Assembly (NCBI RefSeq): GCF_945859685.1
Contig: NC_079147.1
Coordinates: 107,987,525-108,051,524 of the forward strand
From: Eupeodes corollae
Lineage: Eukaryota > Arthropoda > Insecta > Diptera > Syrphidae
Direction: 5' to 3'
Length of the DNA stretch: 64,000 nucleotides
Under the pieces are notes generated by a model, which saw only the letters and a list, made by a program, of their open reading frames with translations, did not search any database and was not told where the DNA came from. The position numbers and the translations under genes were made by a program. Shown here one piece after another: positions 12,401 to 23,480 of the stretch (its first letter is position 1; the number at the start of each line of letters is the position of its first letter).

Positions 12401-13276
12401 AATCAGATTGAAGGCTTGAGCCCGAAATTCGTTTGCAGCTCTATCTCCAACAGCACTATCAATACCACTGCAGCAACCGCTTAAAATACAGAACCTTTAA
12501 GTAAATGATCGTTTAAATTTACTACTATTTGTTCAAAAGATGAGTTTAAAAGTGTCCTCTCTATTAATTTAAACGCAGAAGCTCTTTATCAAATGCATCC
12601 CTTAATGCTTAAATTTTTTGGTCAAGTGCGTTTTCAATTTAAAAAAAAAACTATACCAGTGCCTAAATCGTCCAGTTGTGATGGTTTTAGGCCGATATCT
12701 ATCCTACCTTTTCTCTCCAAAGTTTTTGAAAAAACATTCTTAACCATGAAAATTTATTAACTTCCAGGCAGTCTGGCTTCCATAAGAAAAATGGTTGTAT
12801 AGAGGATAGTCGAAAGGCCTATTGAAAAACACTGCACAATTCTGTAGCACGCTGGTGGTTCTTAATTACGCATAACTTGTCTATTGGGACTCATTGAACA
12901 TATTCCAGTCTTTGAATGAAGACATTGAAGTAGTTAGCACAGGTTGAAAAAACATGGCATCAAAATGCTTTGTTATTTCTAGGAATAAGCTGGAGCGTTA
13001 ATACTTTTCTCCTTCCATCTTATATTCTTATCGTATGGAGTTTTTGAAACCACAAAGAACTTTTGAAGGTGTAGTTTTCAACCGAACATTTACGTTCTTC
13101 GCACGCTTTGGTCTACTTTTAGGTTCTTATGTTTGCATTTCTGACAACGAAAGTAAGCAAAAACCAACTGTTGCAATTAATAGTGCGGTACGGTATGCAT
13201 TTGGGATACGGCGGCGACGTTTTGAGCGTGTATCACAGCATTTTAAAAAACTCTTAAGTATGTCTTTTGAAAGTAT
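12400..13276 (+). mobile_element. J6: jockey-like RT remnant
   Basis: The plus strand gives FKFTTICSKDEFKSVLSI (about 12514-12565) and HPLMLK, then IPVPKSSSCDGFRPISILPF (12654-12714) and LSKVFEK, the RT entry block. Motifs A and YADD are missing. C-terminal pieces follow: WDSLNIFQSLNEDIE near 12883-12930, and VAINSAVRYAFGIRRRRFER (13161-13222) with LSMSFES up to 13275. It stops where mariner Mar-1 begins, so Mar-1 may have inserted in it. I found no clear continuation after Mar-1. Confidence 0.7.
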
Positions 13277-14176
13277 AGGGTTTCTCAATAAGGGCGGGTA
13301 GATGTTGCGTTTGCTGTGTGGCACGTAGCGGCTTTCTACTGGAACCATATCTCGTCTAAGTCCATATGGTTCAATTTGGGTCACGTAGGTTGGTGTTGTC
13401 CTATACCCTACAATTTAGTTTGTTAACACAGCTATTTATCCAAAAATGCACCTCGTAACTAAATATGATTTTTCGGCCAAAATTGTGTCCTCTTCCAAAC
13501 GATTCGAAGCCCAGTCAGCGAACAAACGGCGTTGTCTATGGTCATAAGCTTTGAACTCCTGGGTTAGTTGGATCTTGTACGGATGTAAGCTAAAGTCCTG
13601 ACACAAAATTTGTCAAGTTAAAGTCTGCTAAAGGCCGAGTTGTTGTGCACTGCGAGGAATAGACTGCCGTAGGGTGTGCAGTGCACTTTCACGGACCGCG
13701 GCAATGTTCCCGGTCGATGTTGCGTTCCTTTTGAGTACGGGTTTGACTGATTGTTTACTGAACCGGTTGTCTCAAATTTGGCCCCTACCGTAAAATGGGC
13801 GTAATTCGCGCAACGTTTGCGTTAACGAACACACATTTTGACAATAAGGTTTCGTCATTTGAACGCTATTCAATCGTGACATGATGACTGCGAGGAATAG
13901 ACTGCCGTAGGGTGTGCAGTGCACTTTCACGGACCGCGGCAATGTTCCCGGTCGATGTTGCGTTCCTTTTGAGTACGGGTTTGACTGATTGTTTACTGAA
14001 CCGGTTGTCTCAAATTTGGCCCCTACCGTAAAATGGGCGTAATTCGCGCAACGTTTGCGTTAACGAACACACATTTTGACAATAAGGTTTCGTCATTTGA
14101 ACGCTATTCAATCGTGACATGATGATTTGGATATAATAACGAACAAAATATCTACAGGCGCCAATTTAAAAACCCT
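13277..14176 (-). mobile_element. Mar-1: Tc1/mariner-type element, internally deleted
   Basis: The left terminus (13277-13306, AGGGTTTCTCAATAAGGGCG) and the right terminus (reverse complement of 14147-14176, AGGGTTTTTAAATTGGCGCC) form an imperfect inverted repeat. The interior matches Mar-4 (57710-58584) and Mar-2, and encodes minus-strand transposase pieces near 13290-13340 and 13490-13640. It is too short for a full transposase of this group (about 1 kb of coding sequence). A TA dinucleotide precedes the left end; the right-hand TA is not preserved. It contains a perfect 238 bp tandem duplication. Confidence 0.8.
13649..14124. repeat. Perfect tandem duplication, two 238 bp units
   Basis: Units 13649-13886 and 13887-14124 are identical base for base by reading, both starting ACTGCGAGGAATAGACTGCC and ending CGTGACATGATG. 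They lie inside Mar-1 and cover the transposase N-terminal coding part. Perfect identity inside a decayed element suggests a recent event or an assembly artefact. Confidence 0.95.
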
Positions 14177-15619
14177 TTCTTTTCAGTTTTCGAACTTTAG
14201 CTTTATTTTCGGATATAAAACCAGTTGACTTGTTCAATGAAATGGATCTCGATTCATTTGGTGCATATCAAGGAAATCGACCTTGAAGCCTTAAGACGTA
14301 AGTTTTTATGCCTATTACTGTGCAATATTGTTTGTGGAATGCCAAAGATCGAATAAGAACCACCCTAATGTAGGTACTTAGTTACATGTATATGTATTGT
14401 AAGTAATGTTTCTATTTTTTGTTTATATTTTTTTAGAAAACATTCTATTTGAACTTATAGCGGAAAAATTCAAATAAAAAAAGAAAACTAAAATAACTCA
14501 TAGGTAAAGTATAAGCTCATAAATGTTCTTTTTCATATAAAGGCTGCCTGATGTGTGTCTGCCTTTATTCGGTTTATTGATTATATTTCCTGCAATATTT
14601 TATGATGATCCACAACAACAAAAATTGAAGGGTAAAGTGTTTTTATTTTGTCTTCGTTATTTTAGAGGGCATGAAGGAAAATGAGCATGTGTTCAATTCC
14701 AGTCTGGAAATAATATTCAAGTGCAATTTTCTCAGTTTTTCCTAAGAGACTGAGGAAAATTTACACAGCCAAACACACACACACATCCACTTCGACAAGA
14801 CATACACATTGAAACGTGTCCTTAATATGGTACGTCTTATGATACGTTTAGTTTATGCTTGGGTGCTTTTCAATTTATCGAAATTACAAAAGGTTCTCGC
14901 CCCCTACGGTGGTGGAGGCCCCGATATGGTGGAAGAATGGCACTGCCTGCGACTTCAATCAGTTTCTTTTTTCTTACAAAATATTATCGTGTCACATATA
15001 CGAAAATCGTCAGCATAATACTGTTATTAGCCCGTATTATGACTTATATATAATATAGTTATACTGTTATGGTGTATCTTACATAACTCTGTCAAAAAAT
15101 AACTAACTTGGTGGATGGTGTGTGGTGTGGCCTGCCTTCCATGACTAAATAATGTTAGACAAGAATCTATAATTTTGTGTTTCTTTTCGAATGCCATAAT
15201 TATATGGTTGGAATTTTTTCTTTCGTGGTGATATGTATACTTTAATGACTTATTTTTAAATTTGGGAGAAAATTAATATTGGGTTGTAACTTATAAGTTA
15301 ATAGGTAGCTATAATGACTTTAACATTTAAGAAGGTTAATCCTAATTTTAGTCGTATCGTTCGATAATGGAAACTTGTTCAGTTCAGTTGGGAAATCTTA
15401 GATATTTGCATTTGAAATCGAAAATTGAAACATGTTTTTGGAGGTAAGGGACAATAATTGAACTAAGTAAGTTTGGAATCGAAGTAATTTGGCAAAAGAG
15501 TAATGGACGTTGCATATATTGATCTTCCTCGAAACGAAGACGTTCTCACTAAATTTTAAATAATTTATATTAACGTGTCCAGCATTTTATTTTCTTAATA
15601 GATATCTAGAAGTCCAAAG
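14177..15619. other. Mostly AT-rich, no gene recognised
   Basis: Contains a short CA repeat at about 14771-14785. Three overlapping 64-69 codon frames at 14809-15058 share one GC-richer patch (about 14890-14960), but none shows a motif and I do not call a gene. Confidence 0.5.
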
Positions 15620-15760
15620 GGGGGAGTGCGTCGTAGGGGTCGGCTTACCACCGATGATATGTGCAAAGCCTGCAATAACGAGTACGAGAAGGAATATACA
15701 GCCCACTTTTTATGTCACTGCCTAGCCTAGGCATTTGGGCTTTATTAAAACATCTAAATG
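15620..15760 (+). mobile_element. LOA-type C-terminal Cys-rich scrap
   Basis: The plus strand reads GRLTTDDMCKACNNEYEKEY then TAHFLCHCLA. The C..C....H....C spacing matches the Cys/His cluster after RNase H in LOA-type elements, also seen at 25140-25200 in LOA-2. Confidence 0.6.
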
Positions 15761-15866
15761 GCTAAAACAAAAATATCCAATAACATCATAGTTTTTTAAA
15801 TTTTATTTTCAGGGAAGTTTAATAGTTTGGGGTATAACAATGTTGCTATTAATACTTTTAGAGAGT

Positions 15867-16206
15867 TTTTTTTATTGAACACGCACTCAAGTGGATATGA
15901 ATACCCTTATAATGATTGTACACAGTGCGTGTAATTATGAAGGGAGGATAGGATTTTAAAGGAGATACCGATGCACATTGGTTTTGAATGCCTACACATT
16001 GTAATAAGTGGGAAATATTGAGTCTGGTAAAGCATTCCACATTCGTGTAGTGCGTTTACAGTACGACCGAAATTGGGCTCAAGGGTAAACTGATGGGCAT
16101 TCCTAAAAGAACGTGTATTAAGGCTGAATTGTTGGAGGATAGGAATGCAACTGGCTATTTTATTAGACCATTGTTTATTGAGTAACAATAAAATAATGAG
16201 AGACAT
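15867..16206 (-). mobile_element. J3-C: 5'-truncated 3' end of a J3 element
   Basis: A minus-strand J3 3' end, with its T-run at 15867-15874. The coding tail includes HECGMLYQTQYFPL and PMCIGISFKIL, matching HRECGMLYPALFFL and PMCIGISSVIL of J3-A. Its upstream end meets the tail of J3-B directly. Confidence 0.8.
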
Positions 16207-17980
16207 TTTTTTTTATAATAATCGCACACTCAAACGGATATACTACCCTTATTATGTAGACATAGTGTGAGCACTAGGAAAGGGAGAGAGGGGTTGAAAG
16301 GAGATGTCGGTGCACATTGGTTTTGAATTCCTGAATATTGCAATAGCTGGGAAAGACAGAGTGTGGCAAGGCATTCCACATTCGCATAGTACGGCTAAAG
16401 AACGAATCTCTGTACTTCACAGTACGACCGATGTTAGGCTCGAGGGTATTACAGTATTACGAGTATTACAGTTGAACTGTTTAAGGGGACTAATGCAGCT
16501 GGCTATTTCTTTAGAGCATAAACCATTAAAATAGGTAACGGTAAAAGAGGGTGAGACAAGAAACATTTCGACGATGTTCAAGTGACGTAAATGATCTTAT
16601 GATGGTAATATCACCAATCAATCTAAGAGGCTTAAGTAAGTTGCAGGAGTTGGTGCTCCATGACATGAAACCTTATAACGGTGCTCGAGAGATGAAAAAG
16701 TTTCAGTTAGACAACGGTCACCGTTCATTTTTAGAGCTCTCTTTTGAATTCTGTCCAAGAGACTAAAATGAGTTATAGGAGCACCTGCCCAAATATGGGA
16801 ATTGTACTCAAGTTTTGGATGAATGTAGGCTTTATAAATTATAGCCACATCAGAAGGGCTAAAAAACTTCTTGCATCGTTGGAGAAAACTAAAACACTTA
16901 AGAGCATTTTTGGCGATGTCAAATATGTGATTACTCCACAACAAGTGGTTTGTAATGCACATACTTAGGACTGATAGCTCTTCAGCCTCCTCGATGCAAG
17001 TACCACTCATGGATAGTGGCATTGGGGGGTTACGTTTTTGCGACAGTAGACAGCATTGAGTTTTCGAAGCATTTAATTCTACACGGTTTTTGATTCCCCA
17101 TTGGACAACGCGTTCAAGATCAGAATTTTATGAGTTTATCATACGCTGCCGTTGGTAGGCCACATCCGAAGAACAAGGATGAGAATCTAAAAACGAATAT
17201 AAAAAGCTAAGAGTACTGTCATCAGCGAAATAATTTAGTGGGTTAGAAGGTTAAGACAAAACATCATTTATAGAAATAAGAAAGAGAGTCGGAGACAAAA
17301 CGGAGCCCTGGGGAACACCAGCGTTCATTTTGTGAATATCAAATTTGAACCCGTATAGTACTACATGAATGGAACGGTCCGTAAGTTAAAGAGCTTGATG
17401 ACAAACTCTTTCAAATGCTTTTGAAATATCAAGTGCAATTATCTTACTTTCTCCAAAACGATGTTAAGATTTGTTCCACTGTTCGGTGAGATAAACCATG
17501 AGATCACGAGTGGACCTATTGCAACGAAAGCCATACTGCCGGTTATTAAGAAGCTTCCGTTCTTCAAAATATTTCTTAAGCTGAAAATTGATCAGCGTTT
17601 CCATGACCTTGGAAAGAAGGGATGTATGTAAGTGCTATTGGACGATAATTAGATGGAGAGGAGGATTCGCCTTTTTCAGGGACAGGCTGGAAAAGTGTTT
17701 TTTTTTTCATCCAGTCGGGAAGAGACCTGTAGCATAGGACAGATGAAAAAGCTTACGCAGAGGTTTTGCCAGCGTTGAAGAACTCCTCTTCAAAACAATA
17801 GCGGGGATACTATCGGGGCCATTGGATTTGTGAGTTGTGCATGATTTTTAAGTACTCTACAAACTGAATGAGTGCGAAAGAAGATTCGTCCCATAGAATC
17901 ATTAACGTTTTCAAGTACTGGCAAAGTCATGTTACTCACTGGCAGCATCGAATTAACAGCAAACTGTGCCGGAAGCAAAT
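16207..17980 (-). mobile_element. J3-B: jockey-like element, decayed
   Basis: A second long J3 copy with its own tail at 16207-16215. On the minus strand it has MGRIFFRTHSVCRVLK (about 17892) at its N-terminal end, INAGVPQGSVLSPTLFL at about 17320, YFADDSTLSF near 17215-17245, then WGIKNRVELNASKTQC, and the C-terminal YKAYIHPKLEYNSHIWAGAP (16618-17022 is the longest open part). Compared with J3-A it lacks the endonuclease, and it has a deletion around 17375-17400. Confidence 0.85.
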
Positions 17981-18154
17981 TGCCTTAAACAATTGGGATT
18001 AGGTAGGGAATGTCATTGGAATTGGAACCGACGAATACGTAGTGTTATACGCACATTTTTTAAAAATGACCAGAAATTTGTACTACCATTGGGACATTGT
18101 AGTATTTTTTGCCGTAATTTATGGTCATGCGAATTTTTAATTTTGTATCAATTT

Positions 18155-19930
18155 CATGCAAAGTTAAGAAGGTAGACATCTTTGGTGGAATAATCGGAAA
18201 AAAGCAATTTGCAGTACAACACTTAGGATAACGGATTCAGGCTTATCGATTTTGTCGGGGGTCAACAGTCATCGTAGCCATATTGCAATCGACGCTAGAC
18301 ATGCTTCCAGCATCATATCGAAGAACTAACATCGACCCGGACCAATACCTCGTCGTAGTAAGGCAGCACTTCTGGTTTTCAGAATGAAGCCAAACAGGGG
18401 AATACGTCGAACGACTACAATCGCAAGAGATCGTCAAATCCTTCCCTGACCAAGTCACAAGTAACCTCTGTCGAGGTTCATTACATTGGCAAGATGAAAT
18501 CAGAGAAGCCACCTCTGATGTTCTGGGTTTCAAACAACCATCAACAAGAAACCCCTGGCTTGATGAGGAATGTTGGCATACAATTGCAACCAAACAACAG
18601 GCACGCAAAACGCCGCTGTACAGGAGGCCAAGAGTTCCTCCCGGGTCCAATGAGCAGAAGAGGAGAGGGGAGCGAAAAAGAGAGAGCTTGAGAAGAGTGC
18701 TGTCGAAGATGTTGAGAGGTTCAAAAGTAGAAATGAAGTTCGGAGGAAACCAAATTCACAAGTACATAAACCTCGAACCGAAGGCTGCATATACGAAAGC
18801 GGAGTTAATGCTGAGGATATGCAAGAACCACTTCTGCAGACTGTATAACGGCAACAACGAACTGAATTCCGCTGTCGGGCGGAATGATCCATTCAATCTT
18901 GACGACGAAAGCCAATAATCCTGTCTTCTCGAGTAAGCCGAAGTAAAGATTGCCATATCTGAGCTGAAGTCTTAAAAAACCGCTGGAGCAGATGGATTAG
19001 ATGCCGACCTCTTCATAGAAGTTGGAGATAATTTAGTTAGGAGCATGCAACAATCTATCTGTAAGATATGGTCGGAAGAAAGCCTGCCCGATGAATGGAA
19101 CCTCAGAATTGTTTGGCCGATAGTGAAAAAAAAAGAAATTTCACATCACATAACTTTGGGGAAGTCAAGGACTTCGACTACCTAGGCTCTACTATGAATT
19201 CAGAAAACTGCTAACCGCTGTTTCTATGGGCTAAGAAAGCAATTGAGCAGTAAAGCCCTTCCTTGAGCGACCAAAGTGTCAGTATATAAGATCATTATCC
19301 TTGTCCTGCTATGCTATGCGGAAGCTTGGATTATTAAAAAAGCATGAAAGAACATTGGGTCCCGTATGCATAGAAAGTGAGTGGATGGAACGACGAGCTC
19401 AACGGGCTGTACAGCGGCATAGACTTATATATAAATTAGGTGGTGCAACAGTCCGTAAAGAACCAGGGCCTAGTGACTTACAACTCTCAACCATTCCTGT
19501 GTGGGAGTAATTGCAGGGATAGAGGGGACCTGCAGTTTATATGCCGAATCCGAATGTCTAATTTGAGAAATTACTTTTTTATGACAAGAATTACATTTTG
19601 AGAATTTGTCAATTTCTCGCAAGAGGCAGGGATCGAACCCAAGACCTCTGGCATGACAGTCCAACGTACTAACCATCATGCCACGGGTATAGACTTATCC
19701 AGAAGAACAAACATCCAACGACTGATATGGCTGGTTCGTGTAGGACAAATGGAAACAAACATTTCGGCCCGGAAAGCCTTCGAATCCACAGCACAGCGCA
19801 GTAGAGGAAGACCGCGGATCAGGCGGGCGCACAAATGGGAAGTGACCCCAACAACTAGCTAAGGACCGAGCTGGATGGAAAAGTTTGTTGAGTGAGGCCC
19901 TAGTGCACTCAGGACTGTAGCGCTACCTTC
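18155..19930 (+). mobile_element. RTE-1: RTE-like element, decayed, split by a SINE
   Basis: Plus-strand order: end of the endonuclease domain (AKLRR near 18158; DIFGGIIGK in frame), linker ERLQSQEIVKSFPDQVTSN (about 18405), MLRICKNHFCRLYNG (about 18810), RT start VKIAISELKS near 18950 and AGADGLDADLF, then WSEESLPDEWNL (about 19070). A deletion removes the RT core to the C-terminal block ANRCFYGLRKQLSSKALP (about 19212). The C-terminal LYSGIDLSRRTNIQRLIWL is cut by SINE-1 at 19439-19688. The element ends with AGGACTGTAGCGCTACCTT at about 19911-19929. Confidence 0.85.
19439..19688 (-). mobile_element. SINE-1: complete tRNA-derived SINE inside RTE-1
   Basis: The minus strand begins at 19688 with a tRNA-like head, ACCCGTGGCATGATGGTTAG (A-box region), and has B box GGGTTCGATCCC (complement of 19629-19640). 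A unique body follows, then the 3' end GGACTGTTGCACCACCTAAT with an AT-rich tail at 19439. Flanking target duplications ATAGACTTAT lie at 19429-19438 and 19689-19698. Removing the SINE and one repeat rejoins the RTE-1 reading frame, so both limits are firm. This is the reference copy of the family. Confidence 0.92.
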
Positions 19931-22426
19931 TCGAATATATCTCAACAGAAAAGCGACAACAAAATTGCCTTCTATTTCAAATATTTTAGCGGGCACCAAT
20001 GGGAAGTTATAAGTGTGAGTCTCATTTCATCCTCTAATTTATTATTTTTAGCACCGTTCTTTCAATTAAGTCCGTGTTTTTGTTTAATTACTCGAACAAT
20101 TTTTTAATATTCAAAAAATGTTGAATACCTCTATACAAATGTATATTATACAATTTTATGCAAAATTACTTCTTTTATTAAACAAAACAAAAATTCAAAA
20201 AGAAAACCAATTTTTCTCGCATACGCAACGCATACCTTGGTACTAAGGAAAGTCCATTATGGTATCACTGATTGATATTAATCTTTCTTTTGCATTACTT
20301 GACGTGTATTTGACATGAAAAGCAATTCATTTATTTTGGACTGATGTCCAAGTCCAGATAAAGAAGAAGAAAACGAAGAAGTAAGGTTGGAGCTTGTGGT
20401 GGTGTCAAATCAAGAAGAAATAAAAATTATTTAAATTTATTGTCGAATATAATGGGCTATATGAAAGCTAAAAAGTTCTCTTAATGGTTTATGGTTTAGG
20501 GCCTCCTTATTTTTGTTTTGTATTACGATTTTGCAGGTGAATACTTTATTTTAATCGTTCGTAAGTTGAAAATTTAATAGTTGCCTGCCTTATATAAGAG
20601 TTTGATGGATGTGAATTAAAAAGTGGTTAAGCTTCCTTTTTACTCTTAAATAGGTCTTATTAAAAGATTCATGACATTTAAATCACGCTTCTTTTGGAAA
20701 AAAAACCCCTTAAGATGGAGGGCGTAGCTTTTACTATGAATTTAGGAGGTAAGTTATTGATTCAGTTGATAAATGGGTTAGACCACTTTACCACTCATCA
20801 CAGTCGCAGCCTCATTTATTCTCAATGCCAAATAAATGAATCTCCACAAAATGAAAATATTCCTCCAGCGAGAGCAGCTCGCTACTATACCCGAAGCTTA
20901 AACGTCAACTTCATACAAACGCGCACAAATTGTCGACTTATGGAGGTATAAAGTGAGAAAGGCGTCATTAAATGCTTATTATTTCAACTTTACGCTCCAT
21001 AAGGTGCTCGAAATGGCATATCTAAAAACAAAGGCTACACAGTCCGCAACGCTGCCAACACCATCATCGCCATACCGCTAGCGTCACACATAAAATTCCA
21101 AAAACAAAACTATATTAAGATTGAAACGAAATCCCTGTACTACACTCGTACGATCTGCTCTGATAATATAGCTCTGCTCTGCTGATACTGATGGCCGTGA
21201 TGTTCTGATTCTGGATGCTGTGCACCAATGGTAAATGGGTGATATTTGAATGTCTGCTATGAATTGATTAAGGATTCTTCCCCGGAGATGAGTTTTCCAA
21301 TGTACAAGTACATATACTGAACTGTTGCTGACTTAGCTGAATGCCTCGAAATGAGTCGGCATCTGAATCCGAGGCAATTGGCCAACCGACCAGAGGCCCA
21401 GGACTATCGCACAAACCTCCGAGAACGATGACGATGACTATGACGACGGCGAAGATGAGAGCTAAGTTAATGAAAAGGAACAAAAACCTGATTAGTGCTG
21501 TGTACTTCACAAGAGCTACCAGATATCCTCTTGATTACATTCATTCCTGGAAAATTATTTATATACATATAGGTATAGGTGGGTCTGGATTGTGGTATGT
21601 AGGAACGAAGCTATTCGTGGAAGGTTTTTTGAAAATACCCACTCTTGGGCTTAAGTGGTTGAGTTCAATGAGAGACTTTATGGGGGAAAATTTCACAAAA
21701 AAAAAGAACCTGGCAGGAGCAGATGGTAAAAAGTTAGATTTTAATTAAACGAAACGTAAAGTTATTTACACCCAAACCAGACAAAACCAGGTAAGAAAAA
21801 TATGTAGGTTGTAGGTTGTAGGTTGTAGGTTATAGGTTAGGTTAGGTTAGATTACGTAAAAGTATTAAAATGTAATAAAACGTTTCTGCAAAGGATGTGC
21901 CGCAATTAAAGAATGAATATATCTCTTCTGCAGATGAAAAACCGAAGGAGAACAAGACGAACTTGAAGTATTGTCTTACAGCCTTTTTAAATCCATATAT
22001 TTATTTGGACTTGGATTAAAGTTGCCGCCTTCTATAGTTTTAATTTTGTTGTTGTATATGCAATTAATTCTCACATCACTTTTCAGGTCCAAATTCACAG
22101 TCAACTTGAATATTATTTTTGTGGTAACTATTAAAAGTTTAGGGATTATAAATTGGTTGTAACATGAAGTTTCACTTTGTTTTCTGTTGTTTTTTTTTCG
22201 GTTAGTTTGGGAAAAAGAAAAACTTATTTTCTACATGGGCTATCCTAATGTTTTACCTTTTGGGATTGAATAGAATACATTAAGGGGAAAAAACAGGGAA
22301 TTCCAATTCACTTAGTTTGCTCAACTTTAATTTTTGAAATGTATGAGAATTTTTGAATATTTTCACGGCGCAATTAATCTTCGAACATTAAGTTACAAAA
22401 TTGTTGAAAATATTTATTATTTGTAG
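19931..22426. other. Unassigned 2.5 kb stretch
   Basis: No mobile element recognised. Open frames at 20694-20951 (+, 85 codons) and 21341-21748 (+, 135 codons) show no known domain; the second holds a Thr-Met/Lys-rich run and no signal peptide that I can defend. Base composition is less AT-rich at 20860-21480. It could hold host exons, but I have no evidence for a product. Confidence 0.4.
21804..21850 (+). repeat. GTAGGTT/TTAGG microsatellite
   Basis: Four copies of GTAGGTT (21804-21831) followed by three TTAGG-like units. It is too short to be telomeric and probably a simple repeat. Confidence 0.8.
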
Positions 22427-22472
22427 TACCCGTGGCAGGATAGTTAGTACGTTGGATTATCGTGTCCAAAAA
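22427..22472 (+). repeat. SINE-8: SINE head fragment fused to J1-B
   Basis: TACCCGTGGCAGGATAGTTA followed by GTACGTTGGATT matches the first 31 or so bases of the tRNA-like head of the SINE with about four differences. It runs straight into J1-B coding sequence. No SINE body follows. Confidence 0.7.
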
Positions 22473-22780
22473 GCGGCTCCTTTCTGGATCTTTTGCTGTA
22501 CGACACCAGACTGACAGTTACTGTCAAAGTGGGGAATCACCCTCGAAACTGCTTAAAGACAGTCGAGTAGAACAGTGATGCCTGCGGACTGGCTGCCGTA
22601 ATGCAGATTCCGAACTCTTACAATTACAGTAATATACAGTAATATGTAATTGACCAACATTTACAACTTATGGACGAAACAATAGAACGAAAGATGGAAT
22701 GGACAGTAAAAAAGTACAAAGAACGGGACCAAATGGATGCTAACAAAAACGTGACTATTGACGCACTTCGTAAGCACAAG

Positions 22781-23130
22781 AGTGGATTACTGACAAGACT
22801 CAAAAACTTCTACAGACCACTTACAGACCCACACGACTTGGAGGTTAGGACACTGAAGTCGTCAATAAAGAAGGTCAATCTTATGATTAAAGACAATACA
22901 GGTTATCAATTAACAAGTACTGGGACCGCAAGATCCGGTCAGTTAATTCCAGTGAGGATGGCTTACTGACAAGACTCAAAAACTTGTACAGACGACTTAC
23001 AGACCCACACGACCTGGAGGTTAGGACACTTAATTCGTCAATTAAAAATGTCAATCTGTTGATTAAGCAGAACAACAGGTTATTATTTAACAAGTACTGG
23101 GACCGCAAGATCGGGTCAGTAAATTCGAGT
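22781..23130 (+). repeat. Diverged direct duplication inside J1-B, offset 176 bp
   Basis: The block starting TTACTGACAAGACTCAAAAA at 22787 recurs at 22963. Both parts encode LTDPHDLEVRTL and continue to the GTACTGGGACCGCAAGATC region. J1-A and J1-C carry this block once. The two copies differ at many sites. Confidence 0.85.
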
Positions 23131-23480
23131 GACCCTAGTATGTTCCCTAAAATCAACAAGATATTCAGGAAAAAGAACGATAATGACCTTTCGTGTCTGA
23201 AACTCCCTACAACTGAAGAGAACAGAGACGTACTCAGGACAGAGCAAATAGATCCAGAAGAAGCCATCTTTGACGGTTACTTTTACATAATTGAAGATCC
23301 GAAGGAAAAAGTGAAGCCCGTGTGAGCTGCTTTTCAGCAAGTGTACAAGGTGAATTTTAGCATTCGCCCCAACCACGACCTGGAAAACAGATCCCCACTT
23401 AATCACTTTTACCTTTCATTGCATTTCAATGACGATTTCTTGGCAAATGCATAATCGCCGAGCAAACGGGACCAAGTCCC

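Noticed and set aside
13649..14124. Satellite array
   Set aside because: Only two units, both fully inside Mar-1; a local duplication fits better.
18243..18892. Minus-strand frames of 120-135 codons with Cys/Ser-rich products
   Set aside because: They lie opposite the RTE-1 endonuclease and linker and show no motif of their own.
21832..21850. TTAGG repeats as an insect telomere remnant
   Set aside because: Only about three units, next to a different GTAGGTT repeat, and in the middle of ordinary repeat DNA. It fits a microsatellite.
23116..23406. 96-codon minus-strand frame over J1-B
   Set aside because: Antisense shadow of J1 coding sequence; the same shadow appears opposite J1-A and J1-C.
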